Source: Campylobacter concisus | Lineage (GTDB): Bacteria > Campylobacterota > Campylobacteria > Campylobacterales > Campylobacteraceae | Assembly (NCBI RefSeq): GCF_003049705.1 | Contig: NZ_PIRF01000008.1 | Span: 31,715 to 95,714 of the forward strand | Reading direction: 5' to 3' | Length of the DNA stretch: 64,000 nucleotides | Notes under the pieces: generated by a model | What the model was told of the DNA's origin: nothing | Seen by the model: only the letters and a program-made list of their open reading frames with translations | Database searches by the model: none | Shown here: positions 35,123 to 45,385 of the stretch, in pieces | How positions within the stretch are numbered: position 1 is the first letter of the stretch | How the letters are laid out: every line of letters begins with the position of its first letter | Program-made: the position numbers and the translations under genes

Positions 35123-36328
35123 ATGTATCTATTTACTTCTGAAGTTGTAAGTCCGGGTCATCCAGATAAATGTGCTGATATAATCGCTGATAGCATAGTG
35201 GATACTATTTTAACACAAGATCCAAATGGTCGTGTCGCAAGTGAAGTCTTTGTGGCTGGAAAAAATATAGTAATAGGTGGAGAGATAAACTCAAAGGTAA
35301 AACTCTCATATAAAGACTACGAAAAGATTGTAAAAGACGCTCTAGCGCATATTGGATATGACGGAAAGAGCAACTTTACAAAAGAGCAGTGCTTGCACCC
35401 AGATGATATCGAGGTCAAAGTCTGCTTAAACCAACAAAGCCCAGATATAAATCAAGGCGTTGATCAGAATGATGGCGAGATTGGGGCAGGTGATCAAGGT
35501 ATTATGTTTGGTTTTGCAAGCTGCGAAGCAAAAGAATTTATGCCAGCAGCTATAACTTACGCAAGAATGCTTTGCGATAAAGTATATAAATTTGCCAAAG
35601 CAAACCCTGATAAGCTTGGCGTTGATATTAAAACGCAAGTTACGATTGATTACGGTAGCAAAGACAACTTTGAAAATTGCAAACCTCAAAGTATCCACAC
35701 TATCGTCGTTTCTGCCCCTTGCGTGGAGAGCATGAAGATAGAAGAGCTTCGCGCACTAATACAAAAATTAATAGACGAAACTGGCCTTCCAAAAGAGCTA
35801 TATAATAAAGAAAAAACGATCATCTATATAAACCCAACAGGCAGATATGTAAATCACAGCTCACTTCACGATAGCGGCCTAACAGGTAGAAAACTAATCG
35901 TTGATAGCTTTGGTGGATATAGTCCAATAGGCGGCGGTGCTCAGTCAAGTAAGGACTACACAAAGGTTGATCGCAGCGGACTTTACGCAGCTCGCTGGAT
36001 AGCTAAAAATATCGTAGCAGCTGGCCTTGCAAAAAAATGTATCGTCCAGATAAGCTACGCGATCGGTGTTGCAAAGCCAACTTCAGTTAGTGTTGATACC
36101 ATGGGAACTCATGCAAATGGCATAAATGACGATATGCTTTCAAATTTTGTAAGCGAGCATTTCGCTCTAACGCCTCGCTGGATAACAAATAAATTTGGTC
36201 TTGATAAGCCAAGTAAAGATACGTTTTTATATGCAAAAGTAGCTGCAAAAGGTCAAGTGGGAAATGCAAAATACCCTTGGGAAAAGCTTGATGCAGTCGA
36301 TACTTTCAAGGCTTTACTAAAAAAATAA
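35123..36328 (+). CDS. metK: S-adenosylmethionine synthetase
   Basis: MetK makes S-adenosylmethionine from methionine and ATP. The protein from the ATG at 35123 (MYLFTSEVVSPGHPDKCAD) has 401 residues; the ATG two codons earlier leaves no room for the AAGG ribosome binding site. Signature motifs are GHPDKCADIIADSI, GAGDQGIMFGFA, GGGAQSSKDYTKVDRSGLYA and the C-terminal ARWIAKNIVAAGLA. It is probably monocistronic and shares a bidirectional terminator with the convergent lnt gene. Confidence 0.97.
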   Translation: MYLFTSEVVSPGHPDKCADIIADSIVDTILTQDPNGRVASEVFVAGKNIVIGGEINSKVKLSYKDYEKIVKDALAHIGYDGKSNFTKEQCLHPDDIEVKVCLNQQSPDINQGVDQNDGEIGAGDQGIMFGFASCEAKEFMPAAITYARMLCDKVYKFAKANPDKLGVDIKTQVTIDYGSKDNFENCKPQSIHTIVVSAPCVESMKIEELRALIQKLIDETGLPKELYNKEKTIIYINPTGRYVNHSSLHDSGLTGRKLIVDSFGGYSPIGGGAQSSKDYTKVDRSGLYAARWIAKNIVAAGLAKKCIVQISYAIGVAKPTSVSVDTMGTHANGINDDMLSNFVSEHFALTPRWITNKFGLDKPSKDTFLYAKVAAKGQVGNAKYPWEKLDAVDTFKALLKK

Positions 36329-36333
36329 TTAAA

Positions 36334-36360
36334 AAAGTGGCTTTATCTAAAAGCCACTTT
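36334..36360. terminator. Bidirectional terminator between metK and lnt
   Basis: AAAGTGGCTTT (36334-36344) and AAAGCCACTTT (36350-36360) form an 11-base-pair stem with a 5-base loop. Read on the minus strand it is followed by a run of T, so it is strongest for lnt; on the plus strand it closes metK. Confidence 0.88.
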
Positions 36361-36370
36361 AAATTTCTCT

Positions 36371-37666
36371 TTAAAACTCATTCCAAAACGCTTTTTTAGG
36401 CTTTATGATCTCACTTTTTGAGCCATTTACGCTGTGATAGACTGCTTTATTGTATTTTGTGGCAAGGTGTTTTATAAGCAGCCTTTGAAGCACAGGTTCG
36501 CTACTTGGCACAAACCAGCCATTGTTTGTGATAGCTACAACCACGTCAAATTCGCCCCTATAAAGCTCCTCTCTTGTCGCTTCATAGCAGATAGCATTTC
36601 TAATTTTAACTCCGTCTATCCCATAGTCGCTAAAATTTTCAGCCTTTTTAAAGTCACTAGCTCCGCCAAAAAATAGCTTATTTACTGCATCTTGCATAAA
36701 TTTTGGCAAAGGAATTTCTTCGCCAAATGGCACTAAAAATTTCTTATCCATTCGCCTTAGATCGCCATCTTGAAATAAAAAGGCGGAGTTATAAATTTGC
36801 TTATTTTCATAGGCAAGCGCACCAGCTACGATGGTTATCTTTTTTGAAAGCTCTTTTAGCTCATCAACGAGCAGCGGCTCATTTGTCATAAATAATGGAA
36901 ACGCGCTCTCCGGAAGGACGATAAGGCGTTTTTGCTCGGCTATGGCGTTATTTATTAAGTCTAAATTGTCATTTGTAAATTTCATGCGTAAGCTTTTATC
37001 CCAGCGCACTCTTTGAGCGATATCGGTGTTTATTAGCTCCACGTCAAATGGTAGAGTCTTTGCCTCGCTACCTTTAAACTGTAAAGCGGCTACTAGGCAG
37101 ATAAAAGCTAGGATAAATTTTAAAATTTTGCCTTTTAAACTCAAAGAAATAGCCGCAAGAAATATAAATATAAGCCCTCTTGTGCTTGGCTCAAAAGCGC
37201 CTAAAACAAGTGTTGCTTCGAGATTAAACCAGTTAAAGCCAAATGGATGAACGTAGCTTACTAAAAATAGTAAAACAGCTCTTAGCACGACAAAACTGGG
37301 AAAAGAGGCTACCCAAAACATAAATCCGTAAACAAATGCTACAAAGAGAATGACAAATGGTATAAGCCAAACAAGCTCATAGTAGATAAAACTAAAGCTG
37401 ATCCAATAAAACCATAAAATTCCTGTGAAAAATCCAACCACGAAAAAACCAGCTCTGCTTAAATTTATGATAATGCAAATTCCAGTTAAAGTTAAAAATG
37501 GCGAGATAAAATTTAAGAGCAAATTCTCGAAGAGGCTTAAAAAAATAAAGTTGGAAAGCAAAAAAGCACCGACAAAGGCTTTTATTATAATTTTAGTGCT
37601 AAAATGCCCATTTAAAAATCTTACAAATAAGGAAAACCATGCAAAACGCTGATTTTTTAACATCAT
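36371..37666 (-). CDS. lnt: Apolipoprotein N-acyltransferase
   Basis: Lnt adds the third acyl chain to lipoproteins at the periplasmic face of the inner membrane. The 431-residue protein has about six N-terminal spans and a nitrilase domain with the catalytic set: LPESAFP (Glu), a lysine in RMDKKFLVPFGE, and the cysteine in NAICYEATREE. The only usable start codons are the adjacent ATGs at 37666 and 37663; a GAGG ribosome binding site lies five bases upstream of the first. This start overlaps the 5' end of the divergent yajC by 28 bases. The protein is shorter than E. coli Lnt, as usual for Campylobacter. Confidence 0.9.
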   Translation of the reverse strand: MMLKNQRFAWFSLFVRFLNGHFSTKIIIKAFVGAFLLSNFIFLSLFENLLLNFISPFLTLTGICIIINLSRAGFFVVGFFTGILWFYWISFSFIYYELVWLIPFVILFVAFVYGFMFWVASFPSFVVLRAVLLFLVSYVHPFGFNWFNLEATLVLGAFEPSTRGLIFIFLAAISLSLKGKILKFILAFICLVAALQFKGSEAKTLPFDVELINTDIAQRVRWDKSLRMKFTNDNLDLINNAIAEQKRLIVLPESAFPLFMTNEPLLVDELKELSKKITIVAGALAYENKQIYNSAFLFQDGDLRRMDKKFLVPFGEEIPLPKFMQDAVNKLFFGGASDFKKAENFSDYGIDGVKIRNAICYEATREELYRGEFDVVVAITNNGWFVPSSEPVLQRLLIKHLATKYNKAVYHSVNGSKSEIIKPKKAFWNEF

Positions 37667-37911
37667 TACTACCTCTTGTTGTGCTTTTCGCCATATTTTA
37701 CTTTTTGGTTATTAGACCTCAACAAAAACAACAAAAAGCCCATGCAGCAATGCTCGCAGCTCTTGATAAAGGTGATAAGATAATAACTAATGGCGGACTT
37801 ATCTGCGAAGTGATTAAAGCCGAAAATGATTTTATCAAAGTTAAACTTAACGATGATGTAATCGTTCGTATAGCACGCGAGTTTATAGCTAAAAAGATCG
37901 AAGATAAATAA
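37639..37911 (+). CDS. yajC: Sec translocase accessory protein YajC
   Basis: YajC is a small single-span protein of the SecDF-YajC complex. The 90-residue product has one span (about 8-28, LTSLLPLVVLFAIFYFLVIRPQQKQQK) followed by a basic segment and a beta domain, all typical. An AAGGA ribosome binding site lies before the ATG. The stop overlaps the secD ATG by one base. The first 28 bases of the gene are also the antisense start of lnt, so its promoter must lie inside lnt. Confidence 0.94.
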   Translation: MQNADFLTSLLPLVVLFAIFYFLVIRPQQKQQKAHAAMLAALDKGDKIITNGGLICEVIKAENDFIKVKLNDDVIVRIAREFIAKKIEDK

Positions 37912-39491
37912 TGCGTAACGCAAGAGTCACATATAGGCTAGTTATCTTAATATTAGCCTTGATTTTTGGTTTTGGCTTTTCGGTGCCATCTTTTTTTCAA
38001 ACACAAAGTGGAGCTAAAATTTCACTTGGCCTTGATCTTCAAGGCGGCCTTCATATGCTACTTGGTGTTGAAACGAGCGAAGCTATTCACTCAAAAATAA
38101 AATCAATAGCTGGAAGTATAAATTATTATGCTAAAAAAGAAGATGTGTTAATTGATAAATTTAAGATTAAAGAAGAGAACATTGACTTTACTCTTCTTGA
38201 TGGCGACGAAGCTCCAAAAGTAGATAAAGCACTAGCTGAGATAAAGGGGCTTGATATCAAAAAAGATGGTTTAAATTACAGCATATCTTTAACAGAACAA
38301 GAAAGAACGGATACGATCGAGTATGCGATCTCGCAAGCTGTTGAAACTATTAGAAACAGACTCGATCAGTTTGGTCTAGCTGAGCCAACTGTTGCCAGAC
38401 AAGGCAAAGATAATATCCTAGTTGAGCTTCCTGGCATAAAGACTGAAGAGGATGAACAAAGAGCAAGAGATCTTATCGCAAAGGCTGCTCACTTGCAGCT
38501 TATGGCAGTTGATGACAAAAGACAAGATCAGGCTAATACCATGAGCGAGGCCGAGGCTGAAAGCTATGGTGACGTGATCTTTAAAGATGCCAAAAATGAC
38601 CGCGTAAAATATGTCGTTAAAAATATCCCTGTGCTTGATGGCTCGATGCTAACTGACGCAAAGGTTGCATTTTCTCAGCAAAATAACCTACCGATCATAA
38701 ATTTCACACTAAATTCAGAAGGTGCTAGAATTTTTGGCGATTTTACTGGCGCAAATGTGGGCAAAAGGCTTGCTATCGTGCTTGATGGCAAGGTCTATTC
38801 AGCTCCAGTTATAAATGAAAGAATAGGTGGCGGCAGCGGCCAGATCAGCGGTGGCTTTACACTTGATGAAGCTCACGACGTAGCGATCGCGCTTAGAAGT
38901 GGCGCACTTTTAGCACCTGTTAAGATGCTAGAAAAAAGAAGTGTCGGTCCATCTTTAGGACAAGAGAGCATCAACCAAAGCATGGTAGCACTTGCTGCTG
39001 GATCTATTTTAGTCGTGCTATTTATGCTAGTTTATTATGGAATTTCTGGAATTTTTGCAAATATCGCGCTAGTTGCAGACGTTGTTATATTAGTTGCTGT
39101 CATGGCGCTTTTTGGAGCGACGCTTACCTTACCTGGTATGGCTGGTATCGTGCTAACGATTGGTATGGCAGTTGATGCAAACGTCATCATAAATGAGCGT
39201 ATACGTGAGCTTTTGCGTGAAGGCGTGGCGATAAGAACGGCCGTGCAAAAGGGCTATGAGCACGCTATGAGTGCGATCATCGATTCAAACTTAACTACCA
39301 TCATCACAGTTGCTGTGCTTTATGCTTATGGTACTGGCCCAGTTAAAGGATTTGCTGTGACAATGGCGATAGGTATCATGGCTTCTATGCTAACGGCCAT
39401 TTTAGGCACACATGGCATGTTTGATGCAGTCATGGATAAGATAGAAAAAAGCGGAAATACCAGACTTTGGTTTGGTTATAAAAGGAGCTAG
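37911..39491 (+). CDS. secD: Protein translocase subunit SecD
   Basis: SecD uses the proton gradient to help complete export of proteins through SecYEG. The 526-residue protein begins with one span, then has a large periplasmic domain containing SLGLDLQGGLHMLLGVE and DGKVYSAPVINERIGGGSGQISGGF. Five further spans follow, with GMAVDANVIINERIREELR-type sequence near 420. Its ATG overlaps the yajC stop, and secF begins 2 bases after its stop. Confidence 0.96.
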   Translation: MRNARVTYRLVILILALIFGFGFSVPSFFQTQSGAKISLGLDLQGGLHMLLGVETSEAIHSKIKSIAGSINYYAKKEDVLIDKFKIKEENIDFTLLDGDEAPKVDKALAEIKGLDIKKDGLNYSISLTEQERTDTIEYAISQAVETIRNRLDQFGLAEPTVARQGKDNILVELPGIKTEEDEQRARDLIAKAAHLQLMAVDDKRQDQANTMSEAEAESYGDVIFKDAKNDRVKYVVKNIPVLDGSMLTDAKVAFSQQNNLPIINFTLNSEGARIFGDFTGANVGKRLAIVLDGKVYSAPVINERIGGGSGQISGGFTLDEAHDVAIALRSGALLAPVKMLEKRSVGPSLGQESINQSMVALAAGSILVVLFMLVYYGISGIFANIALVADVVILVAVMALFGATLTLPGMAGIVLTIGMAVDANVIINERIRELLREGVAIRTAVQKGYEHAMSAIIDSNLTTIITVAVLYAYGTGPVKGFAVTMAIGIMASMLTAILGTHGMFDAVMDKIEKSGNTRLWFGYKRS

Positions 39492-39493
39492 GG

Positions 39494-40465
39494 ATGCAAA
39501 TTTTTACTAAGGCAAAAGTTTATGATTTTATGCGGTTTAGATTTGTGTCACTCGCACTTTCTATATTTTTATTTGTTGGTTCGATCTTTTTGCTTGCAAC
39601 AAAGGGTTTAAACTACGGCATCGACTTCTCTGGTGGTACGCTTATACAGCTAAAATACGACACCAAAGCGCCACTTGATAAAATTCGTGATGCTTTTGGC
39701 ACAAATGAAGTGCTTAAAAACGCCTCTGTTACTGAGTTTGGAAGCGAAGATGAGGCTGTTATTAGATTTTCAGGTTCAAGCTCAAATTTAACTGGTGACA
39801 TCGGCACTGAGATAAAGCAAATTTTAAAAGATACTGGAAATTTTGAAGTAAGACGTGTTGATATCGTTGGACCAAAGGTTGGTGACGAGCTTAGAGAAAA
39901 AGGCTTGATGGCTCTTGGAATTTCACTAATTGGCATATTAATCTACATCACATTTAGGTTTGAGTGGCGTTTTGCGCTTGCTGCGATCGCAACTGAAATT
40001 CACGATATAGTTATAACTGTCGGTGCTATTTCGCTATTTAATATTGATGTAAATTTAGATACTTTGGCTGCCGTTTTAACAGTGCTTGGCTACTCGCTAA
40101 ATGATACTATCATCATTTTTGATAGGATCAGGGAGGGTATTAAAGAGAGCAAGAGGACTGATATTGAGGGCGTTATAAATGAGTCAGTGTCTGCTACGCT
40201 TTCAAGGACTATTCTAACTTCTGCAACTACGATGATGACGGTTCTTGTGCTATTTTTATTTGGTGGAGATATGATACATGGATTTTCATTTATTCTTATC
40301 GTTGGTATTATTATAGGAACGATCAGCTCGATCTACATCTCTTCGCCGTTTCTTATCTGGTTCAAATTTAGCATCGAGTATTTTAGAAGTAGAGAGACTG
40401 AAAAGCAAAAGATAAAAAAAGAGCGCGAAAAAGAGCGTGCTATGTTTGAGAAAGGTGTTGTGTAA
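39494..40465 (+). CDS. secF: Protein translocase subunit SecF
   Basis: SecF pairs with SecD in the inner membrane. The 323-residue product has six spans and the motifs NYGIDFSGGTLIQL near the N-terminus, DIVGPKVGDELREKG, and the RND-type segment SLNDTIIIFDRIREGIKE. The C-terminal tail is highly charged (EKQKIKKEREKERAMFEKG). It starts 2 bases after secD and ends 9 bases before the next gene, with GGAGG between. Confidence 0.96.
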   Translation: MQIFTKAKVYDFMRFRFVSLALSIFLFVGSIFLLATKGLNYGIDFSGGTLIQLKYDTKAPLDKIRDAFGTNEVLKNASVTEFGSEDEAVIRFSGSSSNLTGDIGTEIKQILKDTGNFEVRRVDIVGPKVGDELREKGLMALGISLIGILIYITFRFEWRFALAAIATEIHDIVITVGAISLFNIDVNLDTLAAVLTVLGYSLNDTIIIFDRIREGIKESKRTDIEGVINESVSATLSRTILTSATTMMTVLVLFLFGGDMIHGFSFILIVGIIIGTISSIYISSPFLIWFKFSIEYFRSRETEKQKIKKEREKERAMFEKGVV

Positions 40466-40474
40466 GGAGGGATA

Positions 40475-40813
40475 ATGAACTGGGGAAAAGTTATCTACAT
40501 ATTTTTTGCGTTAATGAGTCTTACGACTACAGCAGAATTTTTATATGATAAAAACGAGATCGCCCTTTTTGTGGCGGCTAGTATAAATTTAGTTTCAACG
40601 CTACTTAAGATCGGTGTTAAAAATTTACTCTCAGCTGAGCTTTTTGCAAGCTCGCTGGTTGCTGATTTACACCTTATACCAGCTTTTGTTATTTTGCAAG
40701 TCTCTGAAAATATAACACTTAGCTATTCGTTGGCTATTGGCGCAGTCATTGCAAATATATTTTCACTAGCCTTGGTTTTAATAGAATCAAGTAAAGCTCA
40801 AGAAGAATTTTAG
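40475..40813 (+). CDS. Small membrane protein, DUF6394-like
   Basis: The 112-residue protein has three to four hydrophobic segments ([68 protein letters not shown]). It looks like the small conserved membrane protein (DUF6394-type, from memory) that lies between secF and leuS in Campylobacter. Its function is unknown. Spacing of 9 bases to secF and 8 bases to leuS, with GGAGG and AGGAG ribosome binding sites, makes it a firm member of the operon. Confidence 0.75.
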   Translation: MNWGKVIYIFFALMSLTTTAEFLYDKNEIALFVAASINLVSTLLKIGVKNLLSAELFASSLVADLHLIPAFVILQVSENITLSYSLAIGAVIANIFSLALVLIESSKAQEEF

Positions 40814-40821
40814 GAGAAAAA

Positions 40822-43287
40822 ATGGCTGAAAAGAGAAAATATGAGCCTTTGAAGATAGAAAAAAAATGGCAAGAAATTTGGGATAAAAATGAAGAATTTG
40901 AACCAAAAGACGATCTAAGCTTGCCGAAAAAATATATCCTAAGTATGTTTCCATATCCAAGCGGACGCATACATATGGGGCATGTAAGAAACTACTCTAT
41001 CGGCGATGCGCTGGCTAGGTCATATAGAAAAAGCGGATATAACGTGCTTCATCCTATTGGCTTTGATAGCTTTGGCATGCCAGCTGAAAATGCAGCCATA
41101 AAACATAAAATTCACCCTAAAATTTGGACTTATGAAAACATCGACTATATGAAAAAAGAGCTTGCAAGTCTTGGCTTTTCATTTTCTAAAAAGAGAATTT
41201 TAGCCACATCTGATCCTCTTTACACTAAGTGGGAGCAAAGCTTTTTTATAAAGATGTTTGAAAAAGGGCTTGTTTATAGAAAAAATGCAATTATAAATTG
41301 GTGCGAATACGATCAAACCGTGCTTGCAAATGAGCAGGTGGAGGATGGCAAATGCTGGAGATGTGGTAATGATGTTGTACAAAAAGAGCTTCCAGGATAT
41401 TACTTTAACATCACAAAATATGCTAGTGAGCTACTTGATGATCTGAAACTTCTTGAAGGCAAATGGCCAAATCAAGTAATCACAATGCAAGAAAACTGGA
41501 TCGGCAGAAGCTACGGCCTAGAGTTTAAATTTTATCTTGATGAGGCTTCAAAAGAGGCTTTAGGTGGTAAATTTGATGGCTTTGAGGTATTTACTACAAG
41601 AGCTGATACGATTTACGGCGTTAGTTACACAGCTCTTGCACCTGAGCATCCTATCGTAAAAGCGTTGCTTGAGAGTGATAAAATTGATGAAAGCAAAAAG
41701 GCAAAGATAAAAGCAATCCTAAATCAAAGCCCAAGAGAGCGTCAAGCGAGCGAAAAAGACGGAGAATTTTTAGGAATTTACGTTGTTCATCCACTCACAA
41801 ATGAAAAGATCCCAGTTTGGGTTGCAAATTTCATCCTAGCTGACTACGGCAGTGGCGCTATTATGGCTGTTCCTGCGCATGATCAAAGGGACTTCGAGTT
41901 TGCAAGTAAATTTAATCTTCCTATAAAGCCAGTCGTAAAGCCGCTTGAGGGTGAGAGCGATAGCTCAAAAGCATACTCTGAGTACGGAATTTCTATAAAT
42001 TCTGAGCTTATAAATGGACTTGCTTCAGAAGAAGCTAAAAATTTCATAATAGAAAAATTTGAAAAAGATGGTTTAGGCAAAAGGATCACAAACTATAAAC
42101 TAAGAGACTGGGGAATTTCTCGCCAAAGATACTGGGGTGCGCCAATACCAGTAGTGCACTGCAAATGCTGCGGCGTAGTGCCTGAAAAAGAGGAAAATTT
42201 ACCTATCGCGCTACCTGAAGATGTCGAGATCACAGGCGAGGGCAATCCTTTAGATAAACATCCGGCTTGGAAATTTACAAAGTGTCCAAAATGCGGACAA
42301 GATGCGATCAGAGAGACTGATACGATGGATACGTTTGTGGAGAGTAGCTGGTATTTTGCTAGATTTGCAAGTAATGAGAAGACTTGGGAGCAAAAAGCAC
42401 TTGACGAAAAGAGCGTGAATTACTGGATGAATGTAAATCAGTATATCGGAGGCATCGAGCATGCGATCTTGCACCTTTTATACGCTAGATTTTTCCAAAA
42501 GGTCTTAAGAGATCTAGGCTATCTAAGAGATGATGAGCCGTTTGAAAATTTACTAACTCAAGGTATGGTCTTAAAAGATGGCAAAAAGATGAGCAAAAGT
42601 AAGGGCAACGTCGTAGATCCTGACGATATTATCAATAAATATGGTGCTGATACGGCAAGGCTGTTTATCCTTTTTGCAGCGCCTCCTCAAAAAGAGCTTG
42701 AGTGGAATGACAGCGCAGTTGAAGGTGCATTTAGGTTTTTGAATAGACTTTGGGAAAAAGCTCAGACTATCAAAAAGATAGATAAATTGCCTAAGATAGA
42801 TCACGAAAGCCTAAACAAAGATGAGAAATTTGCAAGACTAAAAATTTATGAAGCGCTTAAAAAATCAACTGAGGTTTTTGGCGACACATTTGCTTTTAAT
42901 ACATTGATTGCTGCTTGCATGGAGGCACTAAATGCCATAAATGCGCAGGATAACGAAGATGTAAATGCTGAGGGCTTTTTCATCATCTTAAATTTACTAG
43001 AGCCTATTGTGCCGCATATCGCAAATGAGCTTAGTGAAGAGCTTTTTGGTAGAAAAAATTTCACAAAGATAGCCGTAAAAGAAGAGGTTTTTGTAAAAGA
43101 TAGCATCGCTCTTGCAGTTACAGTAAATGGTAAAAAAAGAGCCGAGTTTGAAGTAGCAGCAAGCGAGAGTGAGGGTGAAATTTTAAAGCTAGCTAAGCAA
43201 AATGTGGCTAAATGGCTTGAAGGAAAAGAAATTTTAAAAGAGATTTATATAAAAGGCAAATTAGTAAATTTTGTCATTAAAGGATAA
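40822..43287 (+). CDS. leuS: Leucyl-tRNA synthetase
   Basis: LeuS charges tRNA-Leu and proofreads with a CP1 editing domain. The 821-residue class I enzyme has the HIGH-type motif [13 protein letters not shown] near residue 48 and KMSKS in [17 protein letters not shown]. The editing domain threonine-rich segment [21 protein letters not shown] and a CxxC zinc-type insertion ([19 protein letters not shown]) are visible. The gene is preceded by AGGAG and followed after 3 bases by lptE. Confidence 0.97.
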   Translation: MAEKRKYEPLKIEKKWQEIWDKNEEFEPKDDLSLPKKYILSMFPYPSGRIHMGHVRNYSIGDALARSYRKSGYNVLHPIGFDSFGMPAENAAIKHKIHPKIWTYENIDYMKKELASLGFSFSKKRILATSDPLYTKWEQSFFIKMFEKGLVYRKNAIINWCEYDQTVLANEQVEDGKCWRCGNDVVQKELPGYYFNITKYASELLDDLKLLEGKWPNQVITMQENWIGRSYGLEFKFYLDEASKEALGGKFDGFEVFTTRADTIYGVSYTALAPEHPIVKALLESDKIDESKKAKIKAILNQSPRERQASEKDGEFLGIYVVHPLTNEKIPVWVANFILADYGSGAIMAVPAHDQRDFEFASKFNLPIKPVVKPLEGESDSSKAYSEYGISINSELINGLASEEAKNFIIEKFEKDGLGKRITNYKLRDWGISRQRYWGAPIPVVHCKCCGVVPEKEENLPIALPEDVEITGEGNPLDKHPAWKFTKCPKCGQDAIRETDTMDTFVESSWYFARFASNEKTWEQKALDEKSVNYWMNVNQYIGGIEHAILHLLYARFFQKVLRDLGYLRDDEPFENLLTQGMVLKDGKKMSKSKGNVVDPDDIINKYGADTARLFILFAAPPQKELEWNDSAVEGAFRFLNRLWEKAQTIKKIDKLPKIDHESLNKDEKFARLKIYEALKKSTEVFGDTFAFNTLIAACMEALNAINAQDNEDVNAEGFFIILNLLEPIVPHIANELSEELFGRKNFTKIAVKEEVFVKDSIALAVTVNGKKRAEFEVAASESEGEILKLAKQNVAKWLEGKEILKEIYIKGKLVNFVIKG

Positions 43288-43290
43288 ATT

Positions 43291-43830
43291 TTGAGATATT
43301 TTTTAGCGTTTTTTATTGCGATATTTATCTGCGGGTGTGGTTATAAGCCGGTTTCAAAGATCACACATGATCTAGTTGGCGATAAAATTTATGTTGATGT
43401 GATTATCAGCAAAGAAGAGCCAAAAAATAGTGTTTGGATAAAGGATGCTGTAAAAGAGGGCATGGTCGCAAGGCTAAATAAAGATTTATCAAGTAAAGAG
43501 AGTGCTGATACTTCGATAATTATTTCGGTAAAAGATTTAAATTACGAAGCGATCATTTATGATGAGTTTGGTTACATTACGTCATATAAAGCACATTTAA
43601 GCTTAAATTATAAGACTAAATTTAAAGATGGTAGCGTGGTTGATATTCCAGCCACTGGCGAGTATGACTTTAGTGTCGTAAGACGTCAAAAAGATGTAAG
43701 ATTTGCTGATAGCATTCTTAGTGATACTCAAAAATACGAAGCTATCAAAGAGGCATCAAAAGAGGCCTTTGATGAGTATATCGCAAGTTTAGCGGTAAAA
43801 GGATATAGAAATGGCAGCAGTAACCGTTAG
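43291..43830 (+). CDS. lptE: LPS assembly lipoprotein LptE-like
   Basis: LptE plugs the LptD barrel that inserts lipopolysaccharide into the outer membrane. The start is a TTG at 43291 with AAGGAT upstream. The 179-residue protein has a short lipoprotein signal (MRYFLAFFIAIFICGC, lipobox Cys16), followed by GYKPVSKITHDLVGDKIYVDVI, a pattern typical of LptE. It is short and diverged, so the assignment also rests on its place after leuS, as in relatives. The last 20 bases overlap the next gene. Confidence 0.8.
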   Translation: MRYFLAFFIAIFICGCGYKPVSKITHDLVGDKIYVDVIISKEEPKNSVWIKDAVKEGMVARLNKDLSSKESADTSIIISVKDLNYEAIIYDEFGYITSYKAHLSLNYKTKFKDGSVVDIPATGEYDFSVVRRQKDVRFADSILSDTQKYEAIKEASKEAFDEYIASLAVKGYRNGSSNR

Positions 43831-45385
43831 TCAAATAGTCAAGGAAGCCTTAAATGAGATCAAAGATCGCCATTTGATGCTAACGCCAGAGAATTACACT
43901 GAAGTCTATAATGAAATTTCTAAAAAACATGGCTTTACAACAGAAGAGAGTAAAAAGATAGAAAAATATATCTCAAGGCTTGGTGATGAATATAAAAATC
44001 AAGCCTTAAGCCTTCATATAAAGACGGTCGATGAGTTTGTTGCTTTTATGACCGCCAGGCTCTCTAGAGGTGCTCAACAAGGAGCAAGCCTTATGGCTGA
44101 TGATAAAAAACTACAATCACTAAATGCATTTGCTAGAAGAATTCTCCAAGCTATCTCAATGCTTCACAATAAAGATGCAAAAAGCTTAGCAGAGCAAAGT
44201 ATGCAACTGCTCGCTAGAAGATATGATGAGAAAAATCTTGAAGAAATGTGCCTTAGATGGTTTGACTTTGTTAGCTCTTACGATACTGAATTTTTAGAAT
44301 TTTTGAAATATTATGGTGTTAGAAATTTTGATGATTTAAAGACAATGAGTTCTGAACTTGAGAAATTTCTTACACAAAAAGATGAAGATGGCGAAGAGGA
44401 TGTTTTGATTCAGCTTTTAAGCCTTACTCTTGAGCCTTCTATTACAAAGGATCTTGATGAAGAGCTTAGCACGATAAGAAGTACTTTGAAGCAAAATCCT
44501 AAAACCTTAAATAGCAAAGAATTTCAAGAAAAGGTAAAGGCATTTGTTGATCGCAGAATAGAAGAAGATAGAACAGAGATCATAGAAAAAGTTGGTTCGC
44601 TAAATAATATCTTACAAAATATAAGCGAGAGAATTTCTGATATTGCAGCTAGTTCACAAAGTAGTTCAGATAAAGTAAAAAGTATAAAAAATGATCTTAA
44701 AAATGTAAATTTAAACACAAATAGTATCGATCAAGTAAGAAGTATGCTTATTGAGATCGCTAGCGCTTTGGAGATCGAGAGTAAAGAGCTTGGCATAGAG
44801 ATGCACAATAGGCAAGTTACTATTTCAGAGCTTCAAAATAGAGTGATCAGTCTTGAAAAAGAGCTTGAGGAAGCTAGGCTTGAGAACAAAGAAGACTTTT
44901 TGACAAAAGTATCTACCAAACGTGCTTTGATGAATGAGATTCAACGCATCGAAGAAGCATATAAACGCTATGGTACCGATTATTCTATCTGCTTTGTTGA
45001 TATTGATTATTTTAAAAAGATAAACGATACTTACGGTCATGAGGCTGGAGATGTTATACTCTCGGCAGTAGCTCAAGTACTTAAGAAAAATGCTAGAAAG
45101 GTTGATTTTGTTGGTAGATATGGCGGTGAAGAATTTGTAATCTTGCTTCCAAGCACTGGCTTAAAAGATAGTGTTAAATTTGGAGATAAGCTAAGAAGTA
45201 TGATAGAAAATTTTAAATTTATCTATAAAAATGAGCGTATCAAGGTTACTATAAGCTCCGGCATAGCGACAAGAAGTGCAAATTTAAGTGAGACGATGAC
45301 GCTTGAAGCTGCTGATAAGATGCTTTATCTCTCAAAAGAAAATGGTAGAAATCAAGTAATGCCAAAGATAATCGAGGAAAAATGA
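43811..45385 (+). CDS. Diguanylate cyclase (GGDEF) with an N-terminal helical sensor region
   Basis: The 524-residue protein makes cyclic di-GMP from GTP. The C-terminal GGDEF domain (about 365-520) contains the active site as GGEEF at 438-442, preceded by the product-inhibition site RKVD at 429-432, five residues upstream. The N-terminal 350 residues have no membrane span and are helical and coiled-coil-rich (for example ISELQNRVISLEKELEEARL), with an initial domain including LTPENYTEVYNEISKKHG. So the enzyme is cytoplasmic, with an unknown input. It overlaps lptE by 20 bases and folC by 4 bases, which places a signalling enzyme inside a core operon. Confidence 0.9.
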   Translation: MAAVTVSQIVKEALNEIKDRHLMLTPENYTEVYNEISKKHGFTTEESKKIEKYISRLGDEYKNQALSLHIKTVDEFVAFMTARLSRGAQQGASLMADDKKLQSLNAFARRILQAISMLHNKDAKSLAEQSMQLLARRYDEKNLEEMCLRWFDFVSSYDTEFLEFLKYYGVRNFDDLKTMSSELEKFLTQKDEDGEEDVLIQLLSLTLEPSITKDLDEELSTIRSTLKQNPKTLNSKEFQEKVKAFVDRRIEEDRTEIIEKVGSLNNILQNISERISDIAASSQSSSDKVKSIKNDLKNVNLNTNSIDQVRSMLIEIASALEIESKELGIEMHNRQVTISELQNRVISLEKELEEARLENKEDFLTKVSTKRALMNEIQRIEEAYKRYGTDYSICFVDIDYFKKINDTYGHEAGDVILSAVAQVLKKNARKVDFVGRYGGEEFVILLPSTGLKDSVKFGDKLRSMIENFKFIYKNERIKVTISSGIATRSANLSETMTLEAADKMLYLSKENGRNQVMPKIIEEK

